Positions 43,008 to 52,282 of a DNA stretch of 64,000 bases are shown here, piece by piece (positions within the stretch are counted from its first letter, which is position 1; the number at the start of each line of letters is the position of its first letter). A program made the position numbers and the translations under genes. Under the pieces are notes generated by a model. That model was not told where the DNA came from and ran no database searches. It was given only the letters and a program-made list of their open reading frames with translations. The stretch covers positions 62,001 to 126,000 of the forward strand of contig NZ_SMSK01000018.1 of NCBI RefSeq assembly GCF_004354985.1. Reading direction: 5' to 3'. This DNA comes from Segetibacter sp. 3557_3. GTDB taxonomy: Bacteria > Bacteroidota > Bacteroidia > Chitinophagales > Chitinophagaceae.

Positions 43008-45095
43008 ATGAAAGCAAAGTTTACCCTCTCTTGTTTACTCTTATTATTTACCTTCTTTAGCCAGGCGCAGATCCGCTATTTGAAAGGTGTTCTACAGGCC
43101 AGTCAGTCGGGACCAACGGTTGTATCATCCGGCGGAGGGGTGGTAATCGTTAAATACAACACCGTAACAAAGCTGCTTGAACACTATGGAAACTTCAGGG
43201 GACTCACAACACCCATCACAAACCAACACATTCATACCGGTGCACCCGGGGTAAACGGTCCTGTAACGGTGCCGTTAACAGCGTCTCCAACCGGCGGAAC
43301 TGCCGGTGGACTTTACGGATCAATGGTATTGAATGCGCAACAGGAAGCCGACCTTTTAGCGGGTAACATGTATACCAATGTTCACTCTGTAATGTATGGT
43401 GGCGGTGAAATACGTGCACAGTTAACCCTTGCAACTGATGGACAAACCGAACTGTTGAATGCCAGGTTACAAGGTGCGCAGCAGGTTCCACCAACAGGGG
43501 TGTTAGCCACCGGCGCTGCAACGGCATTGATCGACAAGAGTACACGCATGCTATACGTCACCTCAACGTTCACGGGTTTGTCTGCACCGGCAAGCAACGC
43601 CCATGTGCACAGGGGTGCTCCCCACGTTAGCGGACCAGTAATTGTTCCTGTTCGATTTACAGCTGCGGTAACCGGAAGTCTTGATACCGCCATTCAGGTT
43701 TCAATGGCCCACATGGACAGCATGCTTGCAGGAAATACTTACATTAATATACATACGCCGACCTTTCCCGATGGCGAAATCCGTGGTCAGCTTACCAGCC
43801 TGAGCCAGCAGCGGTTCCTGGGTGGCAGCTTACAAGGATCACAGGAAGTTCCTCCAACAGCAACTACAGGAAGAGGAACGGTGATTGTAAAATATGATCC
43901 CGCAACAAAAATGCTAACGCTAAACGGCGATTATCAAAACCTCACCACTGCAGTAACAGCATCACACATCCACGTTGCACCACCCGGCACTGCTAACCCC
44001 GCCCCATTGTTCCCGCTTACAAATACTGGCGGTACAACTGGTATGCTCATGGGTTCGGCGATCCTTAATGCTACACAGGAGGCTGACCTTCTTGCCGGGA
44101 ACATGTATACCAATGTGCATACCGCAACCTACCCGGATGGTGAACTCCGGGCTCAGTTGATGCCAACTTCTCCTTTCAACTCTCACTATTTTATGGATAC
44201 ACTGGAATTTGCGCAGTCGTTCCCTGTACCACCGGTACCATCTACCGGCCGTGGTAGTTCAATCGTATTGCTCGACCGTAATTCGCTGATGGTATATGTT
44301 ACTGCGAACTTTACCGGGTTAACCAGCAATATCAACAATACCCACATCCATGCTGGTGCAGCCGGAACATCAGGTCCGGTAGTCGTGAACCTGTTTTTCG
44401 GAGGTACTACGTCGGGCACGGTTACCGGCGCTGCGACAGTTCCCCGTGCAAGCTTCGCCGATTCAATGATCCGTGGACTTACCTACATCAATATTCATAC
44501 AACGCTAAATACGGGTGGCGAAATCAGGGGTCAACTCGGCGACCTTGTGCTGCCCGTTAAGCTCAGTTATTTTAATGGCTATAAAGATAAAAATCAGGCA
44601 GTGTTGGTTTGGCAATCTGCACAGGAAGTCGATCTTTCGAAATACGAATTGCAACAGCAATCTGCAAATGGAGACTGGTTAACGAAGAGTACGACATTGG
44701 CCAAAGGTGGCACGGCTTCTACCCGTTACCAGGTGAACGATGTTCCTTTTGCTTCAGCCTCCGGGTTTGTATTTTACAGGCTGAAGATGGTGGATAAAGA
44801 CGGCAAGTTCAGTTACTCGCCGGTGGTTAAATTAAACATCAGGAAGAATCAGCCTGAATTAACGATCATGCAAAACCCTGTTGTTGGCACTCAGGTGAAA
44901 TTTGCCATTACAGGCCTTGCCGCCGACGAAAAAGCGGAAGTTTCAATCGTGGATATGAATGGCCGTGCCATTTATAAAAAGACGAGCTCATCTCTTGCGA
45001 ATGGCCTCATACAAGTGGGCAACCTGTCTTCCGGTTTGTACAAACTGGTGGTACGTGTGCAGGAGACTGTCTTGCAACAGACCTTCTCTAAATAG
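43008..45095 (+). CDS. Secreted protein with four CHRD domains and a T9SS sorting domain
   Basis: 695 residues. Signal peptide (1-20) is followed by four CHRD (chordin-like) domains at about 25-139, 150-263, 270-384 and 395-510, each with an H-x-H-x-G/P-x-P motif (HIHTGAPG, HVHRGAPH, HIHVAPPG, HIHAGAAG) and an ending GEIRAQL, GEIRGQL or GELRAQL. Domains 1 and 3 resemble each other, as do 2 and 4. A short region from LPVKLSYFNGYK and a T9SS sorting domain (about 620-695) complete it. Bacterial CHRD proteins have unknown roles; surface exposure is expected. Monocistronic, with a terminator. Confidence 0.88.
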   Translation: MKAKFTLSCLLLLFTFFSQAQIRYLKGVLQASQSGPTVVSSGGGVVIVKYNTVTKLLEHYGNFRGLTTPITNQHIHTGAPGVNGPVTVPLTASPTGGTAGGLYGSMVLNAQQEADLLAGNMYTNVHSVMYGGGEIRAQLTLATDGQTELLNARLQGAQQVPPTGVLATGAATALIDKSTRMLYVTSTFTGLSAPASNAHVHRGAPHVSGPVIVPVRFTAAVTGSLDTAIQVSMAHMDSMLAGNTYINIHTPTFPDGEIRGQLTSLSQQRFLGGSLQGSQEVPPTATTGRGTVIVKYDPATKMLTLNGDYQNLTTAVTASHIHVAPPGTANPAPLFPLTNTGGTTGMLMGSAILNATQEADLLAGNMYTNVHTATYPDGELRAQLMPTSPFNSHYFMDTLEFAQSFPVPPVPSTGRGSSIVLLDRNSLMVYVTANFTGLTSNINNTHIHAGAAGTSGPVVVNLFFGGTTSGTVTGAATVPRASFADSMIRGLTYINIHTTLNTGGEIRGQLGDLVLPVKLSYFNGYKDKNQAVLVWQSAQEVDLSKYELQQQSANGDWLTKSTTLAKGGTASTRYQVNDVPFASASGFVFYRLKMVDKDGKFSYSPVVKLNIRKNQPELTIMQNPVVGTQVKFAITGLAADEKAEVSIVDMNGRAIYKKTSSSLANGLIQVGNLSSGLYKLVVRVQETVLQQTFSK

Positions 45096-45113
45096 ATTTG
45101 TTTTTAGTGTTAC

Positions 45114-45144
45114 AAAAAGAGGTTGCTGAAAAGCGCCTCTTTTT
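45114..45144 (+). terminator. Terminator of the CHRD gene
   Basis: 9-bp stem AAAAAGAGG/CCTCTTTTT (45114-45122 with 45136-45144) with a T run. Confidence 0.85.
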
Positions 45145-45174
45145 TTGTTTACCAGCAGCAACGCTTTATGCGAC

Positions 45175-45206
45175 GATGGTTGCGACGCTCCGTTTGTCTG
45201 TTGTAC
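45175..45206. repeat. Diverged copy of the dispersed intergenic repeat
   Basis: Reads GATGGTTGCGACGCTCCG then TTTGTCTGTTGTAC, similar in order to the 24471 copy. Confidence 0.35.
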
Positions 45207-45362
45207 TTATGGCAGCAAAACTAACGAGATGCAAACTGCTTGACATCCATGTTTCAGGTTAAAAACGGCAATACACAAATCTCCGGGACTTGAACGCCAG
45301 AAAAATTGCGACACGCTTAAGGTTGAAGACCAAAGATGATCATTGCGTTGCCGATAAAGTGA

Positions 45363-45382
45363 TTGCGACGCAAGGATGATGC
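45363..45382. repeat. Inverted copy of the dispersed intergenic repeat core
   Basis: TTGCGACGCAAGGATGATGC; its reverse complement closely matches the GCATCGTTGCGTCGCA core at 24471. Confidence 0.45.
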
Positions 45383-45576
45383 TATAGAAACCAATGCTGG
45401 TATCCTGCAGAAAGATCGCTAAATTGCTTTCACACCCGGGTATGTGTGCGTAGCACGATGTTGAGCTAAAAACAAAGCCTGGAGACCAAAAGAAAATTAA
45501 TCCCTCGAAACGTTTTATTCAGCAGCAGAAACGCATGAATTAACCCCTTGCTAAGTTTTTCGTACCCGGATTGCGT

Positions 45577-45584
45577 TAACTTTG
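45577..45584 (+). promoter_or_regulatory. -7 promoter element TAACTTTG of the small membrane protein gene
   Basis: Exact TAnnTTTG match 19 bases before the ATG at 45604; supports that start. Confidence 0.6.
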
Positions 45585-45603
45585 TTACTCTCAAATGTTC
45601 TAT

Positions 45604-45825
45604 ATGAAAAAGTGCAGCCTTGCTTTCCTTCTCATGTTCCTGGTACTATTTTCTGTTCAAACGGCTCAGGCACAATGTTCAATTTGCACTAAAACCGCCA
45701 TGCAACTTGGCGAACAGCCTGCCCAGGGAATGAACTCAGGTGTTATTTACCTGATGTTTGCGCCTTTTGCCGTTATGGGCTACGTTGGCTATCGTTGGTG
45801 GAAGCATGAATACCGCCCTGAATAG
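45604..45825 (+). CDS. Small envelope protein with CxxC after the signal peptide
   Basis: 73 residues from the ATG at 45604; the frame begins three codons earlier. A signal peptide (MKKCSLAFLLMFLVLFSVQT) ends near AQA, so the mature protein begins close to QCSICTKTAMQLGEQPAQG, with a CxxC pair. One membrane helix (about 46-64, VIYLMFAPFAVMGYVGYRWW) and a short basic/acidic tail follow. I do not know a named family, but the layout resembles small conserved Bacteroidota membrane proteins. The two cysteines would lie outside the membrane and could be redox-active or metal-binding. Confidence 0.75.
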   Translation: MKKCSLAFLLMFLVLFSVQTAQAQCSICTKTAMQLGEQPAQGMNSGVIYLMFAPFAVMGYVGYRWWKHEYRPE

Positions 45826-45891
45826 TTCGCCTTTTGATCGTCTGCAATTTTTGTTCAAACTTGTACTGCCGGCTGCCGCAAAGGTTATGGC

Positions 45892-46677
45892 TTACTTTAC
45901 TTTGTCGAACACGGCCACGGGTAGGTATGTTGGCTTTAGCTGGTTATGCATGATGTACAGGTTCATCAGGCGCTCGCTCATAAAACCAAAAACCCTTGCC
46001 TGGTAGGCATTTTCAGATACGCTCACCCGGTTTTTTACCTCGAACAGGATATCAAACAGCCATTGCAGGTAGCCGTCCCATACTCCCCATGGCGCTACCA
46101 TCATATTGAAAAAGCTCATTTTTGTTGATTGGTTAAACGCGGGTAACGTTTTCGCATAATCAGGATAGAGGTCACGAATGGTTTCCATTAAGGCGTTCCA
46201 ATCACTTGCAATATGGTCCATTTTGTAGTGCTGCTCCAGGTTAAAACTGCCTTGTTTATTTCTGTGGATCAACATGGGCTGTTGCACCAGCACATCGGCC
46301 GAGTTTAGTTCGGCGATGATTGATTCTTCAAGCGCCGGGGTAAGTACTGCATCGATATTTTCTGGTGTAGGTTCATACGCCAGTATGCGCGCCGGCTTTA
46401 AAGCATTAAGCATTGGTTTAGCAGCAAAATACCTTCGGTAGTGGCACAGTCCAAACAGGTCCGTATCCCGTGAAGCATTTTTCCATATCCAGTAAAGTAC
46501 AGTGAGTTCGCAAAAGGTACTGTTTAAGCTGGAAATATGGTCACCTGTATTATCGCCCAGGATATTTAATTCCAGTTGTGACAGCGCCTTGCCGGCGTGA
46601 ATAGGCAATACATAAGCCGCGTGAGGCTGGTGAAATGCTTTGTGAAAAACCGAATACAACTGAAGCTTACCTGGCAT
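45892..46677 (-). CDS. DUF4422 protein (putative surface glycan glycosyltransferase)
   Basis: 261 residues from the ATG at 46677 (MPGKLQLYSVFHKAF), better than the ATG 14 codons upstream. Sequence LFGLCHYRRYF, the preceding NSTFCELTVLYWIWKN, and NMMVAPWGVWDGYLQWLFDI match the DUF4422 family, found in capsule and LPS gene clusters and likely a glycosyltransferase. It lies 45 bases after the GT2 gene in the same direction. Cytoplasmic. Confidence 0.83.
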   Translation of the reverse strand: MPGKLQLYSVFHKAFHQPHAAYVLPIHAGKALSQLELNILGDNTGDHISSLNSTFCELTVLYWIWKNASRDTDLFGLCHYRRYFAAKPMLNALKPARILAYEPTPENIDAVLTPALEESIIAELNSADVLVQQPMLIHRNKQGSFNLEQHYKMDHIASDWNALMETIRDLYPDYAKTLPAFNQSTKMSFFNMMVAPWGVWDGYLQWLFDILFEVKNRVSVSENAYQARVFGFMSERLMNLYIMHNQLKPTYLPVAVFDKVK

Positions 46678-46722
46678 AATATAAATTGAGGAAATCTGTT
46701 TGGTGGTTAAATTACACAACGT

Positions 46723-47667
46723 TTACGACCAGTGCTTGATTTGCATGGTTGCCTTTTTAAAACTGTATTTAAGATAATAGAAAAACATTGGTTTTTTCCG
46801 GCGGTAATAAAAAGTCGTGGGTGCATGTTTCAACAAAAATAGAAACATGGGCATCGAAAACCACTTTGTCCATTCGCTCGCAATAAGCCTTCGGTACTGC
46901 TGTAAAAGCTGTTTATCCCCAGGTGCAAGTCCATCGATGGACAAGCACTCTGCCAACATCTCATTCAGTTCTTGGAAGAACCCACTTTGTCCTTTTTTAC
47001 CGGGATTCCGGATGTAGTAACGCGAAGAGTTTGAAGCATGTATACGGTGCTTTACCAGTACTTCATTACTTAGCGCAACTTTTCCATGAACAGACGCGAT
47101 TAGCCCAAGCCACCAATCGTAAAAAACTTTTGTGGGAAAGGGTCGTGCATGCTCTAACAAAAGCTTCGATACCATGATCGTGTGCCCATAAACAGTATTG
47201 TAAAAGAAGAGTTTCCTGGTATCGTTACCACTAAATCGGATACGTGAGCGGTTGATTACTGCGGCTTCCGGTTCGTTGCCAGGGAATTCCGCGTTGTAAG
47301 AGTGCACCAGTAAAACTCCCGGCATAACACAATCAAGCAACGTTTTCAATTTGTGCTCCATCCATATGTCGTCCTGGTCGGCAACCGCTATCCAATTACC
47401 GGCGGCAAGTTTCAAGGCGTTGGTGAAATTCTGTTTGATGCCGGTTGTATGAGCATTCACCGAAACTTTTATCCTGGGATCTTTCACCGCGTATTCCGCA
47501 AGGATGTTCGGGGTATTGTCAGTTGATGCATCATCGCAAACGATCACTTCAATGTTGCGGTACGACTGGCTGAGTATTGAATTCATTTGTGCGGACAGAT
47601 ACTGCTCGCCGTTGTATGTACACATGACCACGGAGACAAGGTCATCAGCCGGTGTTGAACGGTGCAT
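46723..47667 (-). CDS. Glycosyltransferase family 2
   Basis: 314 residues. The GT-A start is clear: VSVVMCTYNGEQYL, VIVCDDASTDNTP near residue 39, and VADQDDIW near residue 97 (DXD-type QDD). The C-terminus is basic, rich in Phe/Tyr. Sugar and acceptor unknown. It begins 5 bases after the meaB stop and precedes the DUF4422 gene, so the three minus-strand genes likely form a unit. Confidence 0.9.
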   Translation of the reverse strand: MHRSTPADDLVSVVMCTYNGEQYLSAQMNSILSQSYRNIEVIVCDDASTDNTPNILAEYAVKDPRIKVSVNAHTTGIKQNFTNALKLAAGNWIAVADQDDIWMEHKLKTLLDCVMPGVLLVHSYNAEFPGNEPEAAVINRSRIRFSGNDTRKLFFYNTVYGHTIMVSKLLLEHARPFPTKVFYDWWLGLIASVHGKVALSNEVLVKHRIHASNSSRYYIRNPGKKGQSGFFQELNEMLAECLSIDGLAPGDKQLLQQYRRLIASEWTKWFSMPMFLFLLKHAPTTFYYRRKKPMFFYYLKYSFKKATMQIKHWS

Positions 47668-47672
47668 TTTTG

Positions 47673-48572
47673 CTAAAGGAAAGTTTGAACTAAGTTATAG
47701 AGATTAAAAGCATGTTCGCCTGCCTTGTTCTTAATTGCGTTGAAGACAGCCTGGCGGTCCACGTCCTTCATCCGCTGTTGCTGGATCAGCAACAGCGCCT
47801 TTTGCGTGAGCAGATGATAATATTTTTCTGAAGATCGTTGCAGCCCGGGGTGCAATAAAAGGTGTTGGCTTAGTTCAGCTATTCCTGTCCTTTTATCGGC
47901 GATTGTTTTTACCACCGGAATTTGATATTCCTGTGCATGGTTTAAAGGTGCAAGCATGCCGCGCAGATTCTTCACAAATTGGTCGGCGCCTTCGCGGTCT
48001 GCTTTATTTACCACGAAGATGTCCCCGATCTCCATCAGTCCGGCTTTCATGGTTTGGATCTCGTCGCCAGCCTCAGGCACCAAAACCACAACGGTTGTAT
48101 CGGCAAGACCAGCAATCTCAATTTCGCTTTGGCCAACGCCAACAGTTTCTACGATGATTTGGTCAAATGGAGCAGCTTTTAAAACGTCGGTTATCTCGAT
48201 GATATGGGGGTGAAGACCGCCAAGGCTCCCCCGGGTTGCAAGCGAACGGATGTAAACATTCGGATGATTATACCAGCCACTCATCCTGATGCGGTCGCCT
48301 AAGAGGGCACCCAGGTTAAAGGGTGAAGAGGGATCAACGCACACAACGGCTACATTTTTACCCGCGTCAACCAGTGTACCAATGAGTCCGTCGACCAGTG
48401 TGCTTTTGCCCGCGCCGGGAGGACCCGTAATACCGGTAATTGGAGTGTTTGATGCGGGCAGTTGCTGAAGCATGTTAAAATACCCTTCGTATTGATTTTC
48501 CACCAGCGAGATGGTACGCGCTAATGCCTTTATGTCGCCGGTAACAAGTTTTGAAAGGAGGGTTTGCCACAT
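47673..48572 (-). CDS. meaB: MeaB/ArgK family GTPase
   Basis: 299 residues. Walker A GPPGAGKST at 50-58, then VCVDPSSPF, GDRIRM, ETVGVGQSE, and NKADREGAD as the G4-type motif. MeaB is the G3E-family chaperone that protects and reloads the B12-dependent methylmalonyl-CoA mutase. No mutase subunit gene is nearby; instead the next gene, 5 bases on, is a glycosyltransferase. Confidence 0.93.
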   Translation of the reverse strand: MWQTLLSKLVTGDIKALARTISLVENQYEGYFNMLQQLPASNTPITGITGPPGAGKSTLVDGLIGTLVDAGKNVAVVCVDPSSPFNLGALLGDRIRMSGWYNHPNVYIRSLATRGSLGGLHPHIIEITDVLKAAPFDQIIVETVGVGQSEIEIAGLADTTVVVLVPEAGDEIQTMKAGLMEIGDIFVVNKADREGADQFVKNLRGMLAPLNHAQEYQIPVVKTIADKRTGIAELSQHLLLHPGLQRSSEKYYHLLTQKALLLIQQQRMKDVDRQAVFNAIKNKAGEHAFNLYNLVQTFL

Positions 48573-48765
48573 AATGCTCTGTGCAACGAATATCGGTTAC
48601 AAAAACATTACGGGCAAAAACAGGTAAAGAATGCATCCAGCATCGTGTAGCCAAACGTAGTTAGTTTTGGCAGCAGCATCCCATTCCGAAAATGATCCGG
48701 CGGGAACGCTAAAATTTACCTGCTTAACTTAGCCTTTTAGAACCCTTTAAACAATCAATCGTACC

Positions 48766-49524
48766 ATGCTACCGGTATCTGTGGTTATCATTTGCAAAAA
48801 CGAAGCAGATATTATCGGCCGTACGATCCATTCGGTGCAGGCACTTACCGACGATGTTGTTGTTGTTGACAGTGGCAGCACCGATGGTACCATTGCGGTG
48901 ATCGAGGCTGCAGGTGCTACTTTAGTTCGTTCGGAATGGGAAGGGTTTGGCCCCACTAAAAATAAAGGTATAGCAGCTGCGCGCCATAATTGGATTTTAA
49001 GCATTGATGCCGATGAACAACCAGACCAAACCCTGATTGACTCATTACACCAGGTAAACTTATCTGATACGCATGCCGTATACAATTTAAAGTTCAAAAC
49101 TTACCTCGGCAGAAAACTGGTAAGGTATGGCGAATGGGGCACCGACGCTCACATAAGGTTCTTTAATCGAAGCACTATCCGGTGGAATGAGGCAACGGTG
49201 CATGAGCAACTTGTGCTTCCACCTGGCACAAGCAGGAAAACCCTCAACGGATTTATTCATCATTATTCCATGAAGGACCTTGCTGATTATACCACCAAGA
49301 TGACCCAATATGCCCTGCTTAGTGGTGAACATTATTACCAGAGCGGAAAAAGGGCAGGGTGGATAAAGCGTTATCTTTCACCCGCATTTTCGTTTTACCG
49401 TAATTATCTTTTTAAGCTTGGCTTTCTCGATGGTCGCGAAGGCTATCTGATTGCCCGGGTAACTGCATACTACACCATGTTGAAATATGCACGACTAGAC
49501 GAACTCAACAGGAAAACACCATAA
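48766..49524 (+). CDS. Glycosyltransferase family 2 (WaaE/KdtX-like)
   Basis: 252 residues. VSVVIICKNEADIIGRTI, VVDSGSTDGT and LSIDADEQPD are the motifs of the WaaE/KdtX-like subgroup, which transfers glucose to LPS inner core. The C-terminal third (YLSPAFSFYRNYLFKLGFLD) matches this subgroup rather than generic GT2. First gene of a plus-strand run leading to lptC. A TAACTTAG stretch about 40 bases upstream may be its -7 variant. Confidence 0.85.
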   Translation: MLPVSVVIICKNEADIIGRTIHSVQALTDDVVVVDSGSTDGTIAVIEAAGATLVRSEWEGFGPTKNKGIAAARHNWILSIDADEQPDQTLIDSLHQVNLSDTHAVYNLKFKTYLGRKLVRYGEWGTDAHIRFFNRSTIRWNEATVHEQLVLPPGTSRKTLNGFIHHYSMKDLADYTTKMTQYALLSGEHYYQSGKRAGWIKRYLSPAFSFYRNYLFKLGFLDGREGYLIARVTAYYTMLKYARLDELNRKTP

Positions 49525-49586
49525 GATCACGTTGTTTGTTCTGGCACTATTTTTACAACCCAATCTTTCCATTCAAGATTGTTAGC

Positions 49587-50228
49587 ATGACGAATTTTAT
49601 TCCAATATTTCCCCTGGGAATAATCGTGTACCCGGGTGAGGACCTTAACCTACACGTGTTTGAGCCGAGGTACAAGCAACTCGTGAATGAATGTTATGCC
49701 GAAGCAAAGCCTTTTGGTATCCCGACTGTTCTCAAAAACGGGATCGGTGAAATTGGAACGTCGGTGATGGTAACCGAGATTGTACAGGTTTACGAAGACG
49801 GTAAAATGGACATCAAAACTAAAGGACAACAGGTGTTCAGGATTCTTGAAGTAATTCGAAGCATACCCGACAAATTATACAGCGGGGCAATTGTAAACTA
49901 TCCCACAAACGACCAACGCAAAAACCCTGAGCTGCTTCGTAAGGTAGTAAACAGCCTTCGGGAGCTGCACAATCTTATGAAAGTGAGCAAAAATTTTAAG
50001 GAGGTTGACGACGATCTCGTATCGTACGACCTTGCTCACCATGCGGCACTTTCACCGGAAGAGGAATATGAGTTGCTGGGGCTATTCCGCGAAGATCAGC
50101 GACTCGAATACCTGAAGCGCCATTTGGTAAAGGTGCTCCCGCTGGTAAATGAAATGGAAAAGCTAAAAGAACGCATACAGTTAAACGGGCACTTTAAACA
50201 ACTAAAGGGGTTCAATCTCGATCTCTGA
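49587..50228 (+). CDS. LON substrate-binding domain protein
   Basis: 213 residues from the ATG at 49587 (MTNFIPIFPLGIIVYPGEDL), the usual start; 17 upstream codons are in frame but without homology. FPLGIIVYPGEDLNLHVFEPRY is the start of the LON N-terminal (PUA-like) domain; there is no ATPase or protease domain. Such stand-alone proteins may bind unfolded substrates. It is 10 bases upstream of coaX and 62 bases after the glycosyltransferase. Confidence 0.85.
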   Translation: MTNFIPIFPLGIIVYPGEDLNLHVFEPRYKQLVNECYAEAKPFGIPTVLKNGIGEIGTSVMVTEIVQVYEDGKMDIKTKGQQVFRILEVIRSIPDKLYSGAIVNYPTNDQRKNPELLRKVVNSLRELHNLMKVSKNFKEVDDDLVSYDLAHHAALSPEEEYELLGLFREDQRLEYLKRHLVKVLPLVNEMEKLKERIQLNGHFKQLKGFNLDL

Positions 50229-50238
50229 ATTTAATATT

Positions 50239-50973
50239 ATGTCCACCACACTTTGTTTTGATTTTGGTAATACACGGCTCAAATGTGCAGTGTTTAAGAG
50301 GAAAGAAATGCAGCAGTTGTTGGTTTTGGAAGATGACTCAGAAGCCGCCATCAGCAGGTTGATAGACGAGCACGGGGCCAAAAAAAGCATTCTTTCGTCA
50401 GTTATAGAACCTAATCCGGCCATTGAAAACCTGCTGGCAGAGCGTACCCGTTTTCATAAGCTTTCTTATAAAAGCCAGTTTCCTATTTCTACCCCGGTGG
50501 GCAAGCCCGAAACAATCGGCTCCGACAGGCTTGCCATGTCGGTTGGTGCGGTTGATCTTTTTCCCCGGAAACATAATCTGGTGATTGGACTTGGCTCTTG
50601 CATTACATATAACTTCGTCAACAAGTTCCACCAGTTTCTTGGCGGAAGTATTTCCCCGGGTATGGAGATGCGTTTCAAGGCACTAAAGCACTTTACTGCC
50701 AGGCTCCCGATGGTGGAAGCAGAGTGGAACTTTCCACTTGTGGGGTATGATACAAAAACAAATATATTAAGTGGAGTGATTCTGGGTATGGCAAATGAGA
50801 TAGATGGTATAATAAATAGTTATGCTCAACGGTATGTTAACTTTAACGTGCATTTAACCGGGGGTGATACGACCTTATTTGGACAACACCTCAAAAACAA
50901 GATATTTGCAGACCCTTATTTAATTTACAAAGGCCTTTATGCGATTAGTGAGTACAACCAAAAGAACAATTAA
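50239..50973 (+). CDS. coaX: Type III pantothenate kinase
   Basis: 244 residues. The ATP-binding DFGNTRLKCAVF at the N-terminus, the GSDRLAMSVGA motif near residue 95, GLGSCITYNF, GGSISPGMEMR and HLTGGDTTLFG are the family motifs of CoaX. It phosphorylates pantothenate in the first step of CoA synthesis, in this type not inhibited by CoA. Its 3' end overlaps the outer-membrane protein gene by 35 bases. Confidence 0.95.
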   Translation: MSTTLCFDFGNTRLKCAVFKRKEMQQLLVLEDDSEAAISRLIDEHGAKKSILSSVIEPNPAIENLLAERTRFHKLSYKSQFPISTPVGKPETIGSDRLAMSVGAVDLFPRKHNLVIGLGSCITYNFVNKFHQFLGGSISPGMEMRFKALKHFTARLPMVEAEWNFPLVGYDTKTNILSGVILGMANEIDGIINSYAQRYVNFNVHLTGGDTTLFGQHLKNKIFADPYLIYKGLYAISEYNQKNN

Positions 50974-52282
50974 GATTGGATTTATACTGGTATTAGGGTC
51001 TTTAACTGCTTCATCTCAAGAAAATTCTCCTTTTTCAAGATACGGTCTGGGCGATATTTTTCCTGGTCAACACGTTATCAGCCGCGGTATGGGGGGGCTT
51101 TCTGCACCTTATGTGGATGCCCAAAGCATAAACTTTTACAACCCTGCGAGCTATAGTGGACTAAAAGTAGTGACTTTCGACGTTGGTGTTGGAATTGATA
51201 ACCAAACCTTGCGCCAGCAGTCGCCGGTCCAAAAGTTTACCTCTATAAATTTTACCCCATCATACATCGCTTTTGGTGTTCCGTTTTCTAAAAAGCATAA
51301 TATCGGTCTTGCTTTTGGCCTTCGGCCGGTCACTAAAATCAGCTATTCCATCCAGGAAACAAAGCGACTCACAGGCATCGATAGCACGGCTAACCTTTAT
51401 GAAGGTACCGGTGGCTTAAACGAATTGTTTGTTGGTATGGGTAAACGCTGGAAAGGCTTGAGCATAGGTTTTAACACCGGTTATCGTTTTGGAAGAAAAG
51501 AGACCAACAGCCGGGTATTTATCTTTAACACCGATAGCTCCAGTTATATTCCATACTCTAACTCCAATGCAGGTACAGTTACCACTTTCGGTAAGGTGTT
51601 TTTGAATGGGGGCATGCAATATGAGCAGCGGCTAGGCACAAATTCAGCATTGCGCCTCGGTGTTAATGCCAACTTTCAGCAAAGCTTTAAAGCAAGCCAG
51701 GACAGGGTAAGAGAAACCTTCTTTTATGATGTTAACGGTAATCCCGTTAGGCTCGACAGCGTTGCAGACGTAAAAGAAGTAAGAGGAACAATCATTACCC
51801 CTGCTACTTATACAGCAGGTATCATGTTTATCAGAACCGTTCAGGACAGGTTAGGCAACAGGTCAGATAAAGCTAGTTTTGGTATCGAGTACGAAACATC
51901 TGAATGGTCGAAGTTCCGGTTTTACGACGCACCCGATCAGTTGGTAAATCGCTATGAAGTGCACATTGGTGGGCAGTTCACACCGGATCCGTTCAGCGTA
52001 ACCAATTATGGCAATAGAATTACTTACCGTGCAGGTGTTAACTTCGGACGCGATTACATCAACGCCGACCGTAATGAATTAAAAACATTTGGTGCAACCG
52101 TTGGGGCTGCCTTACCCGTTCGTAAGTGGCGTTCTTTCGATAACCAGTTTACCATGTTAAATGCCGCCTTTGAATATGGCAGAAGAGGCAGCTCGGTAAA
52201 CAACATCACCGAAAACTATTTCAGGGTATCGTTTGGGTTTTCATTAAGCGATATCTGGTTTGTTAAGCGTAAATATGATTAG
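50939..52282 (+). CDS. Outer-membrane beta-barrel protein (FadL-like)
   Basis: 447 residues. The ATG at 50939 gives an N-terminal signal (IKIGFILVLGSLTASSQ); a GTG four codons later is an alternative. Strands such as FSRYGLGDIFPG, NFYNPASYSG, FGVGK-like segments and many aromatic-ended beta-strands match the Bacteroidota outer membrane protein transport family; it ends in NYFRVSFGFSLSDIWFVKRKYD. It overlaps coaX by 35 bases and lptC by 8 bases, a tightly packed cluster that places it in envelope lipid/LPS-related functions. Confidence 0.78.
   Translation: MRLVSTTKRTIKIGFILVLGSLTASSQENSPFSRYGLGDIFPGQHVISRGMGGLSAPYVDAQSINFYNPASYSGLKVVTFDVGVGIDNQTLRQQSPVQKFTSINFTPSYIAFGVPFSKKHNIGLAFGLRPVTKISYSIQETKRLTGIDSTANLYEGTGGLNELFVGMGKRWKGLSIGFNTGYRFGRKETNSRVFIFNTDSSSYIPYSNSNAGTVTTFGKVFLNGGMQYEQRLGTNSALRLGVNANFQQSFKASQDRVRETFFYDVNGNPVRLDSVADVKEVRGTIITPATYTAGIMFIRTVQDRLGNRSDKASFGIEYETSEWSKFRFYDAPDQLVNRYEVHIGGQFTPDPFSVTNYGNRITYRAGVNFGRDYINADRNELKTFGATVGAALPVRKWRSFDNQFTMLNAAFEYGRRGSSVNNITENYFRVSFGFSLSDIWFVKRKYD

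Larger units (their letters stand above)
45096..45603. other. Spacer with terminator and repeat copies
   Basis: 508 bases without a gene. Holds the CHRD gene terminator, a diverged copy of the dispersed repeat (45175-45206), an inverted copy (45363-45382), and the promoter of the small membrane protein gene. Confidence 0.55.
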
